Shown here: positions 30,536 to 39,836 of the stretch, one piece after another
How positions within the stretch are numbered: position 1 is the first letter of the stretch
Layout: each line of letters starts with the position of its first letter
Assembly: GCA_017461445.1 (NCBI GenBank)
Contig: JAFTXW010000033.1
Span: 1-64,000 of the forward strand
Origin: Oscillospiraceae bacterium
GTDB taxonomy: Bacteria > Bacillota > Clostridia > Oscillospirales > Oscillospiraceae
Direction of reading: 5' to 3'
DNA length: 64,000 nucleotides
Notes under the pieces: model-generated
Databases searched by the model: none
What the model saw: only the letters and a program-made list of their open reading frames with translations
What the model was told of the DNA's origin: nothing
Position numbers and translations under genes: made by a program

Positions 30536-31471
30536 ATGGAGTACATTACCCTAAAAAATTCAGATCTGCGGGTCTCCCGGCTGTGCATGGGCGGTTGTCC
30601 CATGGGCGGCCACGGCTGGGGTATTGTCCAGGAGCAGGAGCTGGTCAACGCCGTTCACGCGGCACTGGATCGGGGTCTCAACTTCTTTGATACCGCGGAC
30701 ACCTACGGTCTGGGCCAGTCTGAGCGAACCCTGGGCCGGGCTTTGGGCAGCCGGAGAAGCAAGGCCATCATTGCCAGCAAGTTCGGCGTCCGGGTGGAAA
30801 ACCAGACCACCTTTTATGACAATTCTCCCCAGTGGATCCGTACCGCCTGTGAAAATAGCCTGCGGCGGTTGGGTACCGATTATATCGACCTGTACCAGAT
30901 CCACTACCGGGATGGAAAGACCGACATCCACACCGTGCTGGATACCCTGGAGCAGCTGCGGCAGGAGGGCAAGATCCGCCACTTCGGCCTGTGCAACCTG
31001 ACCCGGGAGAACCAGGCAGAGCTGGAAGACTGCAAGGGCCGCTTCGTATCCATCCAGGACCAGTACAGCCTGGCCTGCCGGGACTTTGAAGAGGATCTGC
31101 TGACCCTTTCCCGGGAGCAGGGGCTTTCTCCCCTCACCTGGGGCAGCCTGGGCCAGGGCGTTCTGACGGGAAAATATGACCGCTACGCCACCTTCGGCAG
31201 CGATGACCGCCGTTCCCGGGCAGTTTATGTAAACTTTCACGGAGACAAGCTGCTGAAAAATCTAGAGATCGTGGAGCATATGCGCGGCGTAGCTGCCGCC
31301 CACGGTAAACCCGTCAGTGCCGTAGCCGTCCGCTTCATTCTGGACTACCTCCCCGGCAGCGTCGTCCTCTGCGGCACCAAACGCCCGGAACAGATCCTGG
31401 GGAATGCTGAGGCCATGGATTGGCATTTGGAGCAGCAGGAGATTGAGATGTTGGAGTATGTTTCCCGATGA
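30536..31471 (+). CDS. Aldo/keto reductase
   Basis: 311 residues, a complete (beta/alpha)8 NADPH-dependent reductase. The catalytic tetrad is visible: Asp and Tyr in FFDTADTYGLG, Lys in IIASKFGVR and His in LYQIHYRDGK. It starts 4 bp after the sugar transferase and overlaps the next gene by 4 bp, so it is locked into the EPS operon. In that place it may reduce a keto-sugar intermediate or a transketolase product (inference), giving a less common sugar or polyol residue. Members of this family are otherwise general carbonyl reductases, so substrate and pathway are not fixed. Confidence 0.9.
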   Translation: MEYITLKNSDLRVSRLCMGGCPMGGHGWGIVQEQELVNAVHAALDRGLNFFDTADTYGLGQSERTLGRALGSRRSKAIIASKFGVRVENQTTFYDNSPQWIRTACENSLRRLGTDYIDLYQIHYRDGKTDIHTVLDTLEQLRQEGKIRHFGLCNLTRENQAELEDCKGRFVSIQDQYSLACRDFEEDLLTLSREQGLSPLTWGSLGQGVLTGKYDRYATFGSDDRRSRAVYVNFHGDKLLKNLEIVEHMRGVAAAHGKPVSAVAVRFILDYLPGSVVLCGTKRPEQILGNAEAMDWHLEQQEIEMLEYVSR

Positions 31472-32445
31472 ATGCGCCGAAGGAAAAAATACAATTCATC
31501 GCCGGAGCCAGATGCATCGGGATCCTTTTGGTAGTTTTAGGCCACAGTTATCCTTTCAACGTTTCTATCCCCGCATTTTGGGAACAGGTCAGAAGTTTTC
31601 TTTATCTGTTCCACATGCCGCTGTTTATTTTTATCAGCGGATATTTGGTTACAAAAAACACAAGACCCGCGGGCACCTATATTGCCCGAAGAGCAACACG
31701 GCTGCTAATCCCTTATTTTGCGCTGTCATTGATTGCTTTTGTGCCCAAGGTTATGGTTCAGCAGTTTTTGAACGATTCCGCTGAATTTTCGGTGGCTTAT
31801 CTGATAAAAAGCGAATTGATTCCCCGTCAAAACGTTTGGGGACATTTCTGGTACCTGCCGGCAATTTTCCTGCTTGGCTGTTTGGGTGTTATCCTGACAA
31901 AACCTTTCCAAAAAAACAAATGGATTCAACCGGCGGCATTGATCGTATCTCTGGCAATGCTATATCTTCCCACCGCTACGGACTGGCTGGGGCTTGAGGA
32001 CATACGAAAAAACGCTTTCTATTTTATCCTTGGTATGGTTTTTGCGGATACAAAAGCAGAATGGATACTTCGCAGTCCCTTCTGGCTCTTAGCCCTCCCC
32101 GCGGCTGTCTTTCTGTTCCAACTCCCGGTTGGCATTTTCTCAGGGTGCGCAATTGCCTGCCTTATGATTGGTTTTATTTTGTGTATATGCACTTTGGCAG
32201 ACATAACCGTTCTGCCCGTTTTAAAAAACATTGAACTGAACAGCTTCAGCATTTTCCTGCTGTCCTGGCCTGCCCAGGCTGTGACGGAGGTACTGCTGAA
32301 TAAGCTGCTTCATCTGCCTGTTGCGGTAACGATGGTATGCATGTTCACAGCTGGGCTGGTTGTTCCCCTGATTTGCAGGAAGTTGGTTCTCGCCGTTGAC
32401 CGTCGCATTCCTTTGGGATGGTTAAAAATTGCATTGGGCATGTAA
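31468..32445 (+). CDS. Acyltransferase 3 family membrane protein (EPS O-acetylation)
   Basis: 325 residues with about 10 membrane helices. The N-terminal signature ARCIGILLVVLGHSYPF holds the essential His of acyltransferase-3 proteins; FHMPLFIFISGYLV follows. These enzymes put acetyl or other acyl groups on sugars at the membrane. The start overlaps the aldo/keto reductase by 4 bp. The gene is clearly AT-richer than both neighbours, with AAA/TTT codons, which suggests it came in separately. It is one of three acyltransferases in the locus. Confidence 0.88.
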   Translation: MNAPKEKIQFIAGARCIGILLVVLGHSYPFNVSIPAFWEQVRSFLYLFHMPLFIFISGYLVTKNTRPAGTYIARRATRLLIPYFALSLIAFVPKVMVQQFLNDSAEFSVAYLIKSELIPRQNVWGHFWYLPAIFLLGCLGVILTKPFQKNKWIQPAALIVSLAMLYLPTATDWLGLEDIRKNAFYFILGMVFADTKAEWILRSPFWLLALPAAVFLFQLPVGIFSGCAIACLMIGFILCICTLADITVLPVLKNIELNSFSIFLLSWPAQAVTEVLLNKLLHLPVAVTMVCMFTAGLVVPLICRKLVLAVDRRIPLGWLKIALGM

Positions 32446-32457
32446 GGAGATAATACA

Positions 32458-33402
32458 ATGACCAGTGAACAGTTAGCCTGGAAAATCTGCCGTCATGATG
32501 TGGAGATAACCCACATTTCCGGCGGCAGCCATATTGGTGCGGTGCTGTCCATGGCGGACATCATGGCGGTGCTGTACGCGGATGTGCTGCGTTACCGTCC
32601 TGAGGAGCCCAAGTGGGAGGGCCGGGACCGGTTCGTCCTGAGCAAGGGGCACGCCGGTGCGGCACTGTACATCACCCTGGCGGAGCTGGGCTTCTTCCCT
32701 GTGGAGGAGCTGCTGACCTACTACCAGAATGGCAGCCGTCTGTCGGGCCATGTATCCCACAAGGTTCCCGGCGTGGATGCCTCCACCGGCTCCCTGGGCC
32801 ACGGCATCGGCCTGGCCGTAGGCATGGCCATCGCCGCCAAACAGGACCGCAAGACCCACCGGGTATTCACCGTCCTGGGCGACGGCGAGTGCAATGAAGG
32901 CTCCGTCTGGGAATCTGCCCAGGCGGCGGCGAACTTCCAGCTGGACAACCTGGTGGCCATCGTGGATCACAACCACATGCAGAGCCTGGATTTCTGCGAA
33001 CGGACGCTGTACAGCGGTTCCCTGGCGGACAAGTGGCGCAGCTTCGGCTGGAATGTGATCGAGCTGAACGGCCATGACCACGATGCTCTCCGCGCCGCGC
33101 TGACACAGAAAAAGGCAGGACAGCCCATCGTCATTGTGGCCCACACTGTCAAGGGCAACCGGATCCCCTTCATGGAAAAAGATATCCTTTGGCACTACCG
33201 CTTTCCTCACGACGGCTGGGAATATGACGGGGCCGTAAACGCCCTTCACGCCTGCAAGCCCGAGGGTGTCGAAGATCCCTATACCCCCAACGGCATCGAA
33301 AATCCTGTGCTGCCCGGCCCCGACGCGGACATTTACCGGGATCACACCGCAGGTGCCACCTATCACCCCACCTGGTTCCAAGTTCAGGAGGTGTCCAAAT
33401 GA
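32458..33402 (+). CDS. Transketolase, N-terminal (ThDP-binding) subunit
   Basis: 314 residues, the pyrophosphate domain of a two-gene transketolase. HISGGSHIGAVLSMADIMAVL and FVLSKGHAGAALY open it. The thiamine diphosphate/Mg motif is GDGECNEGSVWESA near 142, and HTVKGNRIPFME lies near the end. AGGAG lies 6 nt before ATG. It is coupled to the C-terminal subunit gene by a 4-bp overlap. Split transketolases of this kind act on ketose or related C2-transfer reactions. Here it lies in the EPS locus, not with pentose-phosphate genes. A role in making an unusual sugar precursor is likely, but not shown by sequence. Confidence 0.93.
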   Translation: MTSEQLAWKICRHDVEITHISGGSHIGAVLSMADIMAVLYADVLRYRPEEPKWEGRDRFVLSKGHAGAALYITLAELGFFPVEELLTYYQNGSRLSGHVSHKVPGVDASTGSLGHGIGLAVGMAIAAKQDRKTHRVFTVLGDGECNEGSVWESAQAAANFQLDNLVAIVDHNHMQSLDFCERTLYSGSLADKWRSFGWNVIELNGHDHDALRAALTQKKAGQPIVIVAHTVKGNRIPFMEKDILWHYRFPHDGWEYDGAVNALHACKPEGVEDPYTPNGIENPVLPGPDADIYRDHTAGATYHPTWFQVQEVSK

Positions 33403-34316
33403 GAGACGGCTTTATCCGCACGGTGCTGGAGCTTGCAAAGACAGACCGTAACATAGAAATGGTCACCGGCGACCTGGGATTCGGCGTGCTGAAGCCCTTC
33501 TGGGAGGCAGTGCCCGACCAGTTTATCAACGCCGGCATCGCCGAGCAGAATATGACCTCCATGGCGGCCGGTATGGCCCTGGAGGGCAAGACCGTTTATA
33601 CATATTCCATCGGAAACTTCCCCACCCTCCGCTGCCTGGAGCAGATCCGAAACGACTGCGCTTACCATGAGGCCAACGTGAAGATCGTCTGCGTGGGCGG
33701 CGGTTTTGTTTACGGCTCCTTGGGCATGAGCCATCATGCCACGGAGGATCTGGCAGTGATGCGTTCTTTACCGGGTATTGCGGTATTCGCCCCCGCCGAC
33801 CAGGCGGAGGCGGCAGCAGTGGCCCGGGCCACTGCCGGTTATCCCGGCACCTGCTACATCCGGCTGGGCCGGGGCGGCGAGAAAAAAGTCCGGGAATCCA
33901 TCGAACATTTCCAGGTAGGCAAAGCCCTTCCTGTGCAGGAGGGCAGCGGCGTGGCCATCTTCACCACCGGCGATATCTACGGCGAAGCGGCAGAAGCCGC
34001 TGTTCTGCTGGAAGAAGCGGGCATCCGGCCTACCCTGTACACCTTCCCTACCGTGAAGCCCATTGACCGGGAGACCATTCTGGACTGTGCCTGCCGCCAT
34101 GAGCTAATCGTCACCTGCGAGGAGCACAACATTCTGGGCGGTCTCGGCACCGCCGTAGCGGAAGTCCTGGCAGAAAGCTCTGCCGCCGCGCAGCTGCTGC
34201 GGCTGGGCATCGAAGGCTCTTACTGCACCGCTGTGGGTGACCAGAAGTACCTGCGCAGGCTCTACGGCCTCACCGGGGAGCAGATTGCCCAGCGCATTTT
34301 GAAGGAACTGGCATGA
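33399..34316 (+). CDS. Transketolase, C-terminal subunit
   Basis: 305 residues. It contains the pyrimidine-binding domain with the catalytic Glu in FINAGIAEQNMTSMAAGMAL near 50, the conserved GSLGMSHHATEDLAVMRSLP and CYIRLGRGG, then the transketolase C-terminal domain (TCEEHNILGGLGTAVAEVL). Together with the preceding gene it forms one heteromeric enzyme, the same architecture as TktA/TktB-like pairs of other Firmicutes and archaea. The stop overlaps the following glycosyltransferase by 4 bp. The coupling on both sides shows the pair is an integral part of the EPS operon. Confidence 0.93.
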   Translation: MRDGFIRTVLELAKTDRNIEMVTGDLGFGVLKPFWEAVPDQFINAGIAEQNMTSMAAGMALEGKTVYTYSIGNFPTLRCLEQIRNDCAYHEANVKIVCVGGGFVYGSLGMSHHATEDLAVMRSLPGIAVFAPADQAEAAAVARATAGYPGTCYIRLGRGGEKKVRESIEHFQVGKALPVQEGSGVAIFTTGDIYGEAAEAAVLLEEAGIRPTLYTFPTVKPIDRETILDCACRHELIVTCEEHNILGGLGTAVAEVLAESSAAAQLLRLGIEGSYCTAVGDQKYLRRLYGLTGEQIAQRILKELA

Positions 34317-35443
34317 AAAAACTGCTTATCACCTCCACGGAACTGATGATGATCCAGTTCCTGGTGCCCCATGTGAAACACCTGGCGGAGAATGGCTTCC
34401 ATGTGGAAATCGCCTGCTCCGAGGTAGGCGGCCGAATGGACGAAGTCCGGGCCGCATTGGACGGCGTAGCGAAGGCTATCCACACCCTCCGCCTGGAGCG
34501 AAATCCCGCCTCCCCCCGGAACCTGCTGGGTTACCGGGATATGAAGCGGCTCCTGAAAGAAAACCGCTACGATATCATCTGGACCAACGAACCCGTCATG
34601 GGCGTCGTCACCCGCCTGGCGGCAAACAAATACCGCAGAAACGGAACTAAGGTCATCTATATGTGCCACGGGTTTCACTTTTTCAAGGGGGCCAGTCCTC
34701 TTAATTGGGCAATTTATTATCCCATCGAGCGAGTAATGGCACATTTCTGCGATGCAATCGTTACCATGAACGAAGAAGATCATCAGAGGGCACAGAGTTT
34801 TCGGACGAAGCGTGTGTACAAGATCCCCGGGGTAGGTGTGGATACCAAACGGTTCCGGTTGGAAAAGTCCCCGGAGCTGCGCGCTGCAAAGCGCAGAGCC
34901 CTGGGTATCCCGGAGGATGCCTATGTGATCCTGTCCGTTGGCGAACTGACAAAACGAAAAAATCACGAAGTTGTGCTTCATGCAATAAAAGAAATGAATG
35001 ACCCCAGCTGTCAGTATCTGCTGTGCGGAAAGGGCGACCTGCGGGAATACCTGGAGGAACTGGCCAAAAAGCTGGGTATTGACAAGCAGGTGCATTTCCT
35101 TGGCTACCGCATGGATATCCCGGAGATCTACCGGGCCGCAGACTGCTTCGCCTTTCCCTCCCTGCAGGAGGGTCTTCCCTTTGCCCTGATGGAAGCCATG
35201 GAAAGCGGCCTTCCCATCGTCTGCTCCCGCATCCGCGGCAATGTCGACCTGATCGACGATCAAATCGGCGGCATTCTGTGTGACGTCCATAGCAGTGGGG
35301 AGTTTTCCAATGCGCTGCGGATACTCAGATATCAGAACGGGAAGAAAATGGAAGCATACAACCGTCAAAAGTTATTGCAATATGATTTATCCCATGTAAA
35401 GGGAGTAATTCTTGTAATCATTACTGACATTTCAACGCATTGA
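34313..35443 (+). CDS. Glycosyltransferase family 4, with unusual C-terminal tail
   Basis: 376 residues, a GT-B retaining glycosyltransferase. The N-terminal acceptor domain opens LITSTELMMIQFLVPHVKHL and has VIYMCHGFHFFKGASPLNW. The donor domain has VILSVGELTKRKNHEVVLHA and the E-x7-E motif QEGLPFALMEAMESGLPIV near 300. It adds a sugar to the lipid-linked repeat unit on the cytoplasmic face. The last residues (VKGVILVIITDISTH) do not look like the usual helical end of this family. Base composition falls sharply at this point, so the tail may be a recombination scar that replaced the original C-terminus. Activity is probably kept, since the catalytic part is complete. Confidence 0.9.
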   Translation: MKKLLITSTELMMIQFLVPHVKHLAENGFHVEIACSEVGGRMDEVRAALDGVAKAIHTLRLERNPASPRNLLGYRDMKRLLKENRYDIIWTNEPVMGVVTRLAANKYRRNGTKVIYMCHGFHFFKGASPLNWAIYYPIERVMAHFCDAIVTMNEEDHQRAQSFRTKRVYKIPGVGVDTKRFRLEKSPELRAAKRRALGIPEDAYVILSVGELTKRKNHEVVLHAIKEMNDPSCQYLLCGKGDLREYLEELAKKLGIDKQVHFLGYRMDIPEIYRAADCFAFPSLQEGLPFALMEAMESGLPIVCSRIRGNVDLIDDQIGGILCDVHSSGEFSNALRILRYQNGKKMEAYNRQKLLQYDLSHVKGVILVIITDISTH

Positions 35444-35464
35444 GTGCATTAAGGTGGTATTTTT

Positions 35465-36475
35465 TTGCCAAAAGAAATAACATATAGCATTATTATACCT
35501 GTCTATAATCGAGAAAAAACGTTGTCAAGGTGTTTAGAAAGTTTGGTTTCACAAAAACGAGATGATGTACAAATCCTTGTTATTGATGATGGCTCCATTG
35601 ATGGCAGTGGTCATATCGCACAGGAATACGCCGCAACTTATAAGACAATCCAATATTTCCATCAAAAAAACACCGGTGTTTCTATGGCGCGTAATTTAGG
35701 ATTAGAGTATGCTGTTGGAAAATACATCACTTTCGTGGACAGTGATGATTATGTCTCAAGGGATTACTTCCATGTGCTGGATCAGTATACTTCTACCAAC
35801 ACCTGCGATATGCTTGTCTTTCAGAAAGCAGGCTTTGGCGGAGATGCATTAGATGAGACTCTGTGGTTTGCAGAGATGGAAAAATTGAACACGATCGATC
35901 AACAGTTACAATATCTCATGTCATGCCGATTAATTATGCACCCTGTCAATAAATGTTTTAAAAATTCGGTTATTCAACAGAAGCATATTCGTTTTATTCA
36001 GGATATTCATATCGGAGAAGACTTCATATTTTGCATGACGTATGCTATGCAATGCAGGAATATTGTGATTGACGATGCGATTCTCTACTACTACGATCTT
36101 TCTGATAAAAACTCTTTGTCACGCAAGTATCGCGCGAATTTATGCCAGCAAATGACAAAAGTTTACCAACATATTAATCAAATAATTAAGAATAACGGTC
36201 CATATTGTAATCAAAAGCATTTTTTTGCCGTTTTAGATTATCTTTACATCAAAAATGTATTTAGTTGCATCTCAGAAGAATTCAAGCAAGGAAAGCTAAA
36301 TTACTTCCATGACCGGAAACGAATCGTAGAAATATGCCAGCATTTTCAGCAGCCTCTTTCTGATGTGTACTGCAATAGCATTCATCGCATCCTGAGACTG
36401 GCATTAAGGTTGCGGCTTTACTTTCCTTTCTATTGGATTTCCTATATGGTAAAAGGCCGGAAATATCGTACATAA
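35465..36475 (+). CDS. Glycosyltransferase family 2 (TTG start)
   Basis: 336 residues, a GT-A glycosyltransferase. SIIIPVYNREKTLSRCLESL, LVIDDGSIDGSG and the DxD-type VDSDDYVSRDYF lie within the first 100 residues. The gene starts with TTG, with AAGGTGG 7 nt upstream; no ATG is in reach before the catalytic fold begins. It is strikingly AT-rich compared with the first part of the locus, with many ATT/TTT/AAA codons. This is the clearest sign of horizontal exchange within the EPS genes. The donor sugar is unknown. Confidence 0.9.
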   Translation: MPKEITYSIIIPVYNREKTLSRCLESLVSQKRDDVQILVIDDGSIDGSGHIAQEYAATYKTIQYFHQKNTGVSMARNLGLEYAVGKYITFVDSDDYVSRDYFHVLDQYTSTNTCDMLVFQKAGFGGDALDETLWFAEMEKLNTIDQQLQYLMSCRLIMHPVNKCFKNSVIQQKHIRFIQDIHIGEDFIFCMTYAMQCRNIVIDDAILYYYDLSDKNSLSRKYRANLCQQMTKVYQHINQIIKNNGPYCNQKHFFAVLDYLYIKNVFSCISEEFKQGKLNYFHDRKRIVEICQHFQQPLSDVYCNSIHRILRLALRLRLYFPFYWISYMVKGRKYRT

Positions 36476-36492
36476 TTAACGAGAGGATTTCT

Positions 36493-37602
36493 GTGAAAAA
36501 ACGAATTTTAGTCATCGCTGCCTCACTGAGAATCGGCGGGGCCGAAAAGGTTGCGCGGGATATTGCGATTCATGCGTCCCCTGGCGAATATGAATTTCAT
36601 TACCTTGTATTTGGTGACGAAATCGGGGGTTACGAGGCTCAGCTTATTGCGTACGGGCACAAAGTTTTTCATCTACCGGAGCCATCTCATAGCTATTGGC
36701 AATTCTTCCGTGCTTTATGTAGCCTGATGCAAAGCAACCACTATCAAATCGTTCATGCACACAATATGTTCAATTGCGGCTTTACCATGCTGGCAGCCTG
36801 GCTGTCAGGCTGCCCTATCCGTGTTTCTCACGCTCACTCTGCATTGGAGGATGGGCATGGATTCGTAAAGAACATTTACGAAAAACTAATGCGTTTTCTG
36901 ATCCTGCGCTGCTCCACCGACCTTGTTGCCTGTGGTGTTAAGGCAGGAGAACGGTTGTTTGGCAAGAAGACTTTTCATAAGCGCGGACAGCTGATTCTGA
37001 ACGGGATTGATGTTGCAGCCTTTGCTTATGACCAAGATCGGCGTAATACCATTCGGCAACAGTTGGGGCTTGGAAACCGTTTCATTTTGGGTCACGCCGG
37101 ACATCTGGCGGAGGTCAAGAATCAGGCTTTTTTACTGGATTTGATGCCCCTTGTTCTGAAAAAACAGTCTGATACCATGCTTCTGCTGCTGGGTGAGGGT
37201 GATGACCGGCCTATGCTGGAGCAGAAGATTCGGGAACTACATCTGGAGGAACATGTGGTCATGACCGGAAATGTAACGAACGTTTCCGATTACTTAAGTG
37301 CCATGGATGTGTTTGTGTTTCCCTCGCTGTTTGAAGGTATGCCCCTGTCCATCCTGGAGGTTCAGGCCAATGGTTTGCCCTGTGTCATCTCTAACAGTGT
37401 GCCGGAGGATGTGTTTTTGACAGATTTGATCCATCCTTTGTCCTTGGATGCACCGAAGCAGCAATGGGTGGATGCCATTCTTTCTGCCCGGCGGGGTGAT
37501 GCCGACCACTACAACCGCCAGCTACGGGATTCGGAGTACGCCGTGGAAAAGGCCATGGAAAAGATCTATCGCATTTATCATAAGGATCATCCCAATGATT
37601 AA
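36493..37602 (+). CDS. Glycosyltransferase family 4 (GTG start)
   Basis: About 370 residues. It opens VKKRILVIAASLRIGGAEKV, the GT4 nucleotide-loop signature. SHAHSALEDGHG and FILGHAGHLAEVKNQAFLLD follow, and the E-x7-E motif is FEGMPLSILEVQANGLPCV. I use the GTG at 36493, with GAGAGGA upstream. Earlier in-frame codons would run into the preceding gene and give an atypical N-terminus. The base composition is intermediate. The end overlaps the next glycosyltransferase by 8 bp, so both are co-translated. The sugar is unknown. Confidence 0.9.
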   Translation: MKKRILVIAASLRIGGAEKVARDIAIHASPGEYEFHYLVFGDEIGGYEAQLIAYGHKVFHLPEPSHSYWQFFRALCSLMQSNHYQIVHAHNMFNCGFTMLAAWLSGCPIRVSHAHSALEDGHGFVKNIYEKLMRFLILRCSTDLVACGVKAGERLFGKKTFHKRGQLILNGIDVAAFAYDQDRRNTIRQQLGLGNRFILGHAGHLAEVKNQAFLLDLMPLVLKKQSDTMLLLLGEGDDRPMLEQKIRELHLEEHVVMTGNVTNVSDYLSAMDVFVFPSLFEGMPLSILEVQANGLPCVISNSVPEDVFLTDLIHPLSLDAPKQQWVDAILSARRGDADHYNRQLRDSEYAVEKAMEKIYRIYHKDHPND

Positions 37603-38713
37603 CATTTTGTTCTTTATCGACACCCTGTCCGGCGGCGGAGCGGAGAAGGTTCTGCGCACGCTGGTCAACAATATGGATCAGGAAAGATTTCAGATCACCG
37701 TCCATACGCTGGAGGAAGCCGACGCTGAGAGATATTTGGTGCCCGGTATTCGCTATCGGTCTGTTAACCGCTGCCGGACAAAGCTGGGCAGAAAGCTCTT
37801 TTCCTACTGGATCCGGCTTTGCGCGGAGCTGAAGTGGCTGTATCCCCTGTATATCAAGGACGATTACGATATCGAGGTGGCTTATCTGGAATGCGGGTCC
37901 ACCAAAATATTGGCGGGGTCAACTAATAAAAAGGCCAGGAAAATCGCCTGGGTGCATTGTGACCTTGCCAAACGAGACGACTTAATCGCACAAAGCGAAA
38001 CGTTGAAGCAATATTATGATTCGTATGATAAGGTCGTTTGTGTTTCGGAAACCGCAAAGCACAGCTTTGAGAATGTGATCGGCTCCAATACGGAAGCCGT
38101 CGTTCTGTATAATGTCAATGATGAAGTTCAGATTCGGGAAAAAGCAAAGGCTTTCATCCCGGAAAGAGGGAATATTCCCACCTTTGTGGCAGTCGGCAGG
38201 CTCTCCTATGAAAAGGGCATTGACCGTCTGCTGGAAGCGTGTCAAATGCTCAAAGAAAGCGGATATAATTTCCAGCTCTGGCTTATTGGCGAGGGCCCAG
38301 AACGACAGAAGCTGGAACAGATGATTCGGGATTTTGCACTGGAGCAGCAGGTTCTGCTGTTCGGCTTCCAAACCAATCCATATCCTTTTATGGATGTATC
38401 TGATTTTCTGGTCGTGCCCTCCCGTTCCGAAGGTCTCAGCACAGTTGTCACAGAGGCTTTGATTCTGGGGAAGCCGGTAGTTACCACCCCCTGCTCCGGT
38501 ATGACCGAATTGCTGGGCAATTCCGAATATGGTTTGATCACAGAGGACAGCGTTGAGGGGATTTATGCAGGTATTCGAAAACTGCTGGATGACCCGGCAC
38601 TGCTGGCCCGGTATGCACGGGCTGCCGGTGATCGCGGGGCATACTTGGGGAAACAGGCCGTTTTGGCGGAAACTGAGCGGTTCCTGATAGAGGAGTATTC
38701 CAACACCATTTAA
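37595..38713 (+). CDS. Glycosyltransferase family 4
   Basis: 372 residues, starting MINILFFIDTLSGGGAEKVL with AAGGA 8 nt upstream. The fold is GT-B: WVHCDLAKRDDLIAQSE and VVCVSETAKHSFENVI in the first half, then TFVAVGRLSYEKGIDRLLEA and the E-x7-E motif SEGLSTVVTEALILGKPVV. The N-terminal SGGGAEKV resembles the preceding gene, so the two may be distant paralogues. A longer reading to 37448 is rejected because it lies inside the previous gene. It adds a sugar to the growing repeat unit; the linkage is unknown. Confidence 0.9.
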   Translation: MINILFFIDTLSGGGAEKVLRTLVNNMDQERFQITVHTLEEADAERYLVPGIRYRSVNRCRTKLGRKLFSYWIRLCAELKWLYPLYIKDDYDIEVAYLECGSTKILAGSTNKKARKIAWVHCDLAKRDDLIAQSETLKQYYDSYDKVVCVSETAKHSFENVIGSNTEAVVLYNVNDEVQIREKAKAFIPERGNIPTFVAVGRLSYEKGIDRLLEACQMLKESGYNFQLWLIGEGPERQKLEQMIRDFALEQQVLLFGFQTNPYPFMDVSDFLVVPSRSEGLSTVVTEALILGKPVVTTPCSGMTELLGNSEYGLITEDSVEGIYAGIRKLLDDPALLARYARAAGDRGAYLGKQAVLAETERFLIEEYSNTI

Positions 38714-38732
38714 CTGACCCAGGAGGGTTGCA

Positions 38733-39836
38733 ATGAGCATTTATCTACAAATTATTGCCGCCACCCTGATCCTGGGCGCGATCATGCCGCAAAAAGGACG
38801 GGAGCGGATCTATTATATTGCGGTGATGACGGCCATTATGCTGTTCATTTGCGTATTCCGCTACAATCACCTGACAGGTGATTTGATGAAATACCACGCA
38901 ATGTTTCTGGACTCCGATTCCTACGGTTGGTTCAGCGAAGAAATCATACAGGAAGGCCGGAACAGCGGCTTTCAGCTGTTCACAAAGCTTATTTGTGAGC
39001 TCTCCAATGCTGACTTTCAGGTGTATCTGGCGGTCCTATCCATTATCAGCTATCTGATACTCGCCTACATCATATATCGCTATTCTCCCGCCCCCTGGAT
39101 GAGTTTTCTGGTTTGGAGCTGTATGGGCATGTTTATTTTCAGCCTGACCTCCATCAAGCAAGCCTTCGCCATGGCTTTCGTTATGCTGGCCTTTATCGGA
39201 ATTGCGGAAAACAGATTGAGCATATATCTTTTTTCCATGCTGATAGCAGGATTCATCCATGCCCCTGCGCTGATTTTCCTGCCAGCCTATTGGCTGACAA
39301 AAATGCGGGTCAACCGCAATACGATCTTTTTTTACCTGTTGCTGGGCTTTCTGATGTATACCTTTAAAGACCAGTTTGTGGCACTCGTCAGTTCCTTCTA
39401 CTATGAAGACGATGAGGTCATGATCTACTCCGGTGATTTGGGTGGCCGCTTCATTATGCTGCTGGGTTTTACCCTGTTTGGAGTTCTCCTTAAGGGCTTC
39501 CCCAATCGGGATCATGAAAAACTGTTCCATATCATGGCTATCGCCACGATCCTACAGATGCTTTCCGGTTATGATAATGTCTTTACCCGGTTAACGGACT
39601 ACTATTTCCAGTTTTCTGTTTTGTATATTCCCATGGTATTTTTCCCAAGCGACAGTAACCCCCAGCGTTCCCCGATCCAGGCAGTATTTCCCTTTAACGA
39701 ACGCAGTTTAAAAGCTCTGGCTATTCTGATTGCCCTATTTATGATGTGGTTCTACTATACTTATAGCATCAATATCACCATCGCATACGAGGTAGACAAC
39801 TATCTGAACTTCCGATTTATGTGGGACGTGCCATGA
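38733..39836 (+). CDS. EpsG-family EPS polymerase (Wzy-like)
   Basis: 367 residues with about 10 membrane helices. The first part (ICVFRYNHLTGDLMKYHAMF) has the charged R-x-N-x-x-x-G-D-x-x-x-Y pattern of EpsG proteins. FSLTSIKQAFAMAFVMLAF follows with the conserved polar helix. AGGAGG is 8 nt before ATG. Such proteins are thought to polymerise the exported repeat units on the outer membrane face. The gene has no close neighbour of the same type, so it is probably the polymerase of this locus. Its stop overlaps the next gene by 4 bp (ATGA). Confidence 0.85.
   Translation: MSIYLQIIAATLILGAIMPQKGRERIYYIAVMTAIMLFICVFRYNHLTGDLMKYHAMFLDSDSYGWFSEEIIQEGRNSGFQLFTKLICELSNADFQVYLAVLSIISYLILAYIIYRYSPAPWMSFLVWSCMGMFIFSLTSIKQAFAMAFVMLAFIGIAENRLSIYLFSMLIAGFIHAPALIFLPAYWLTKMRVNRNTIFFYLLLGFLMYTFKDQFVALVSSFYYEDDEVMIYSGDLGGRFIMLLGFTLFGVLLKGFPNRDHEKLFHIMAIATILQMLSGYDNVFTRLTDYYFQFSVLYIPMVFFPSDSNPQRSPIQAVFPFNERSLKALAILIALFMMWFYYTYSINITIAYEVDNYLNFRFMWDVP

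Noticed and set aside
37448-37594. Longer start of the glycosyltransferase at 37595
   Set aside because: The added part lies in another frame of the preceding gene, and a good ribosome site precedes the ATG at 37595.
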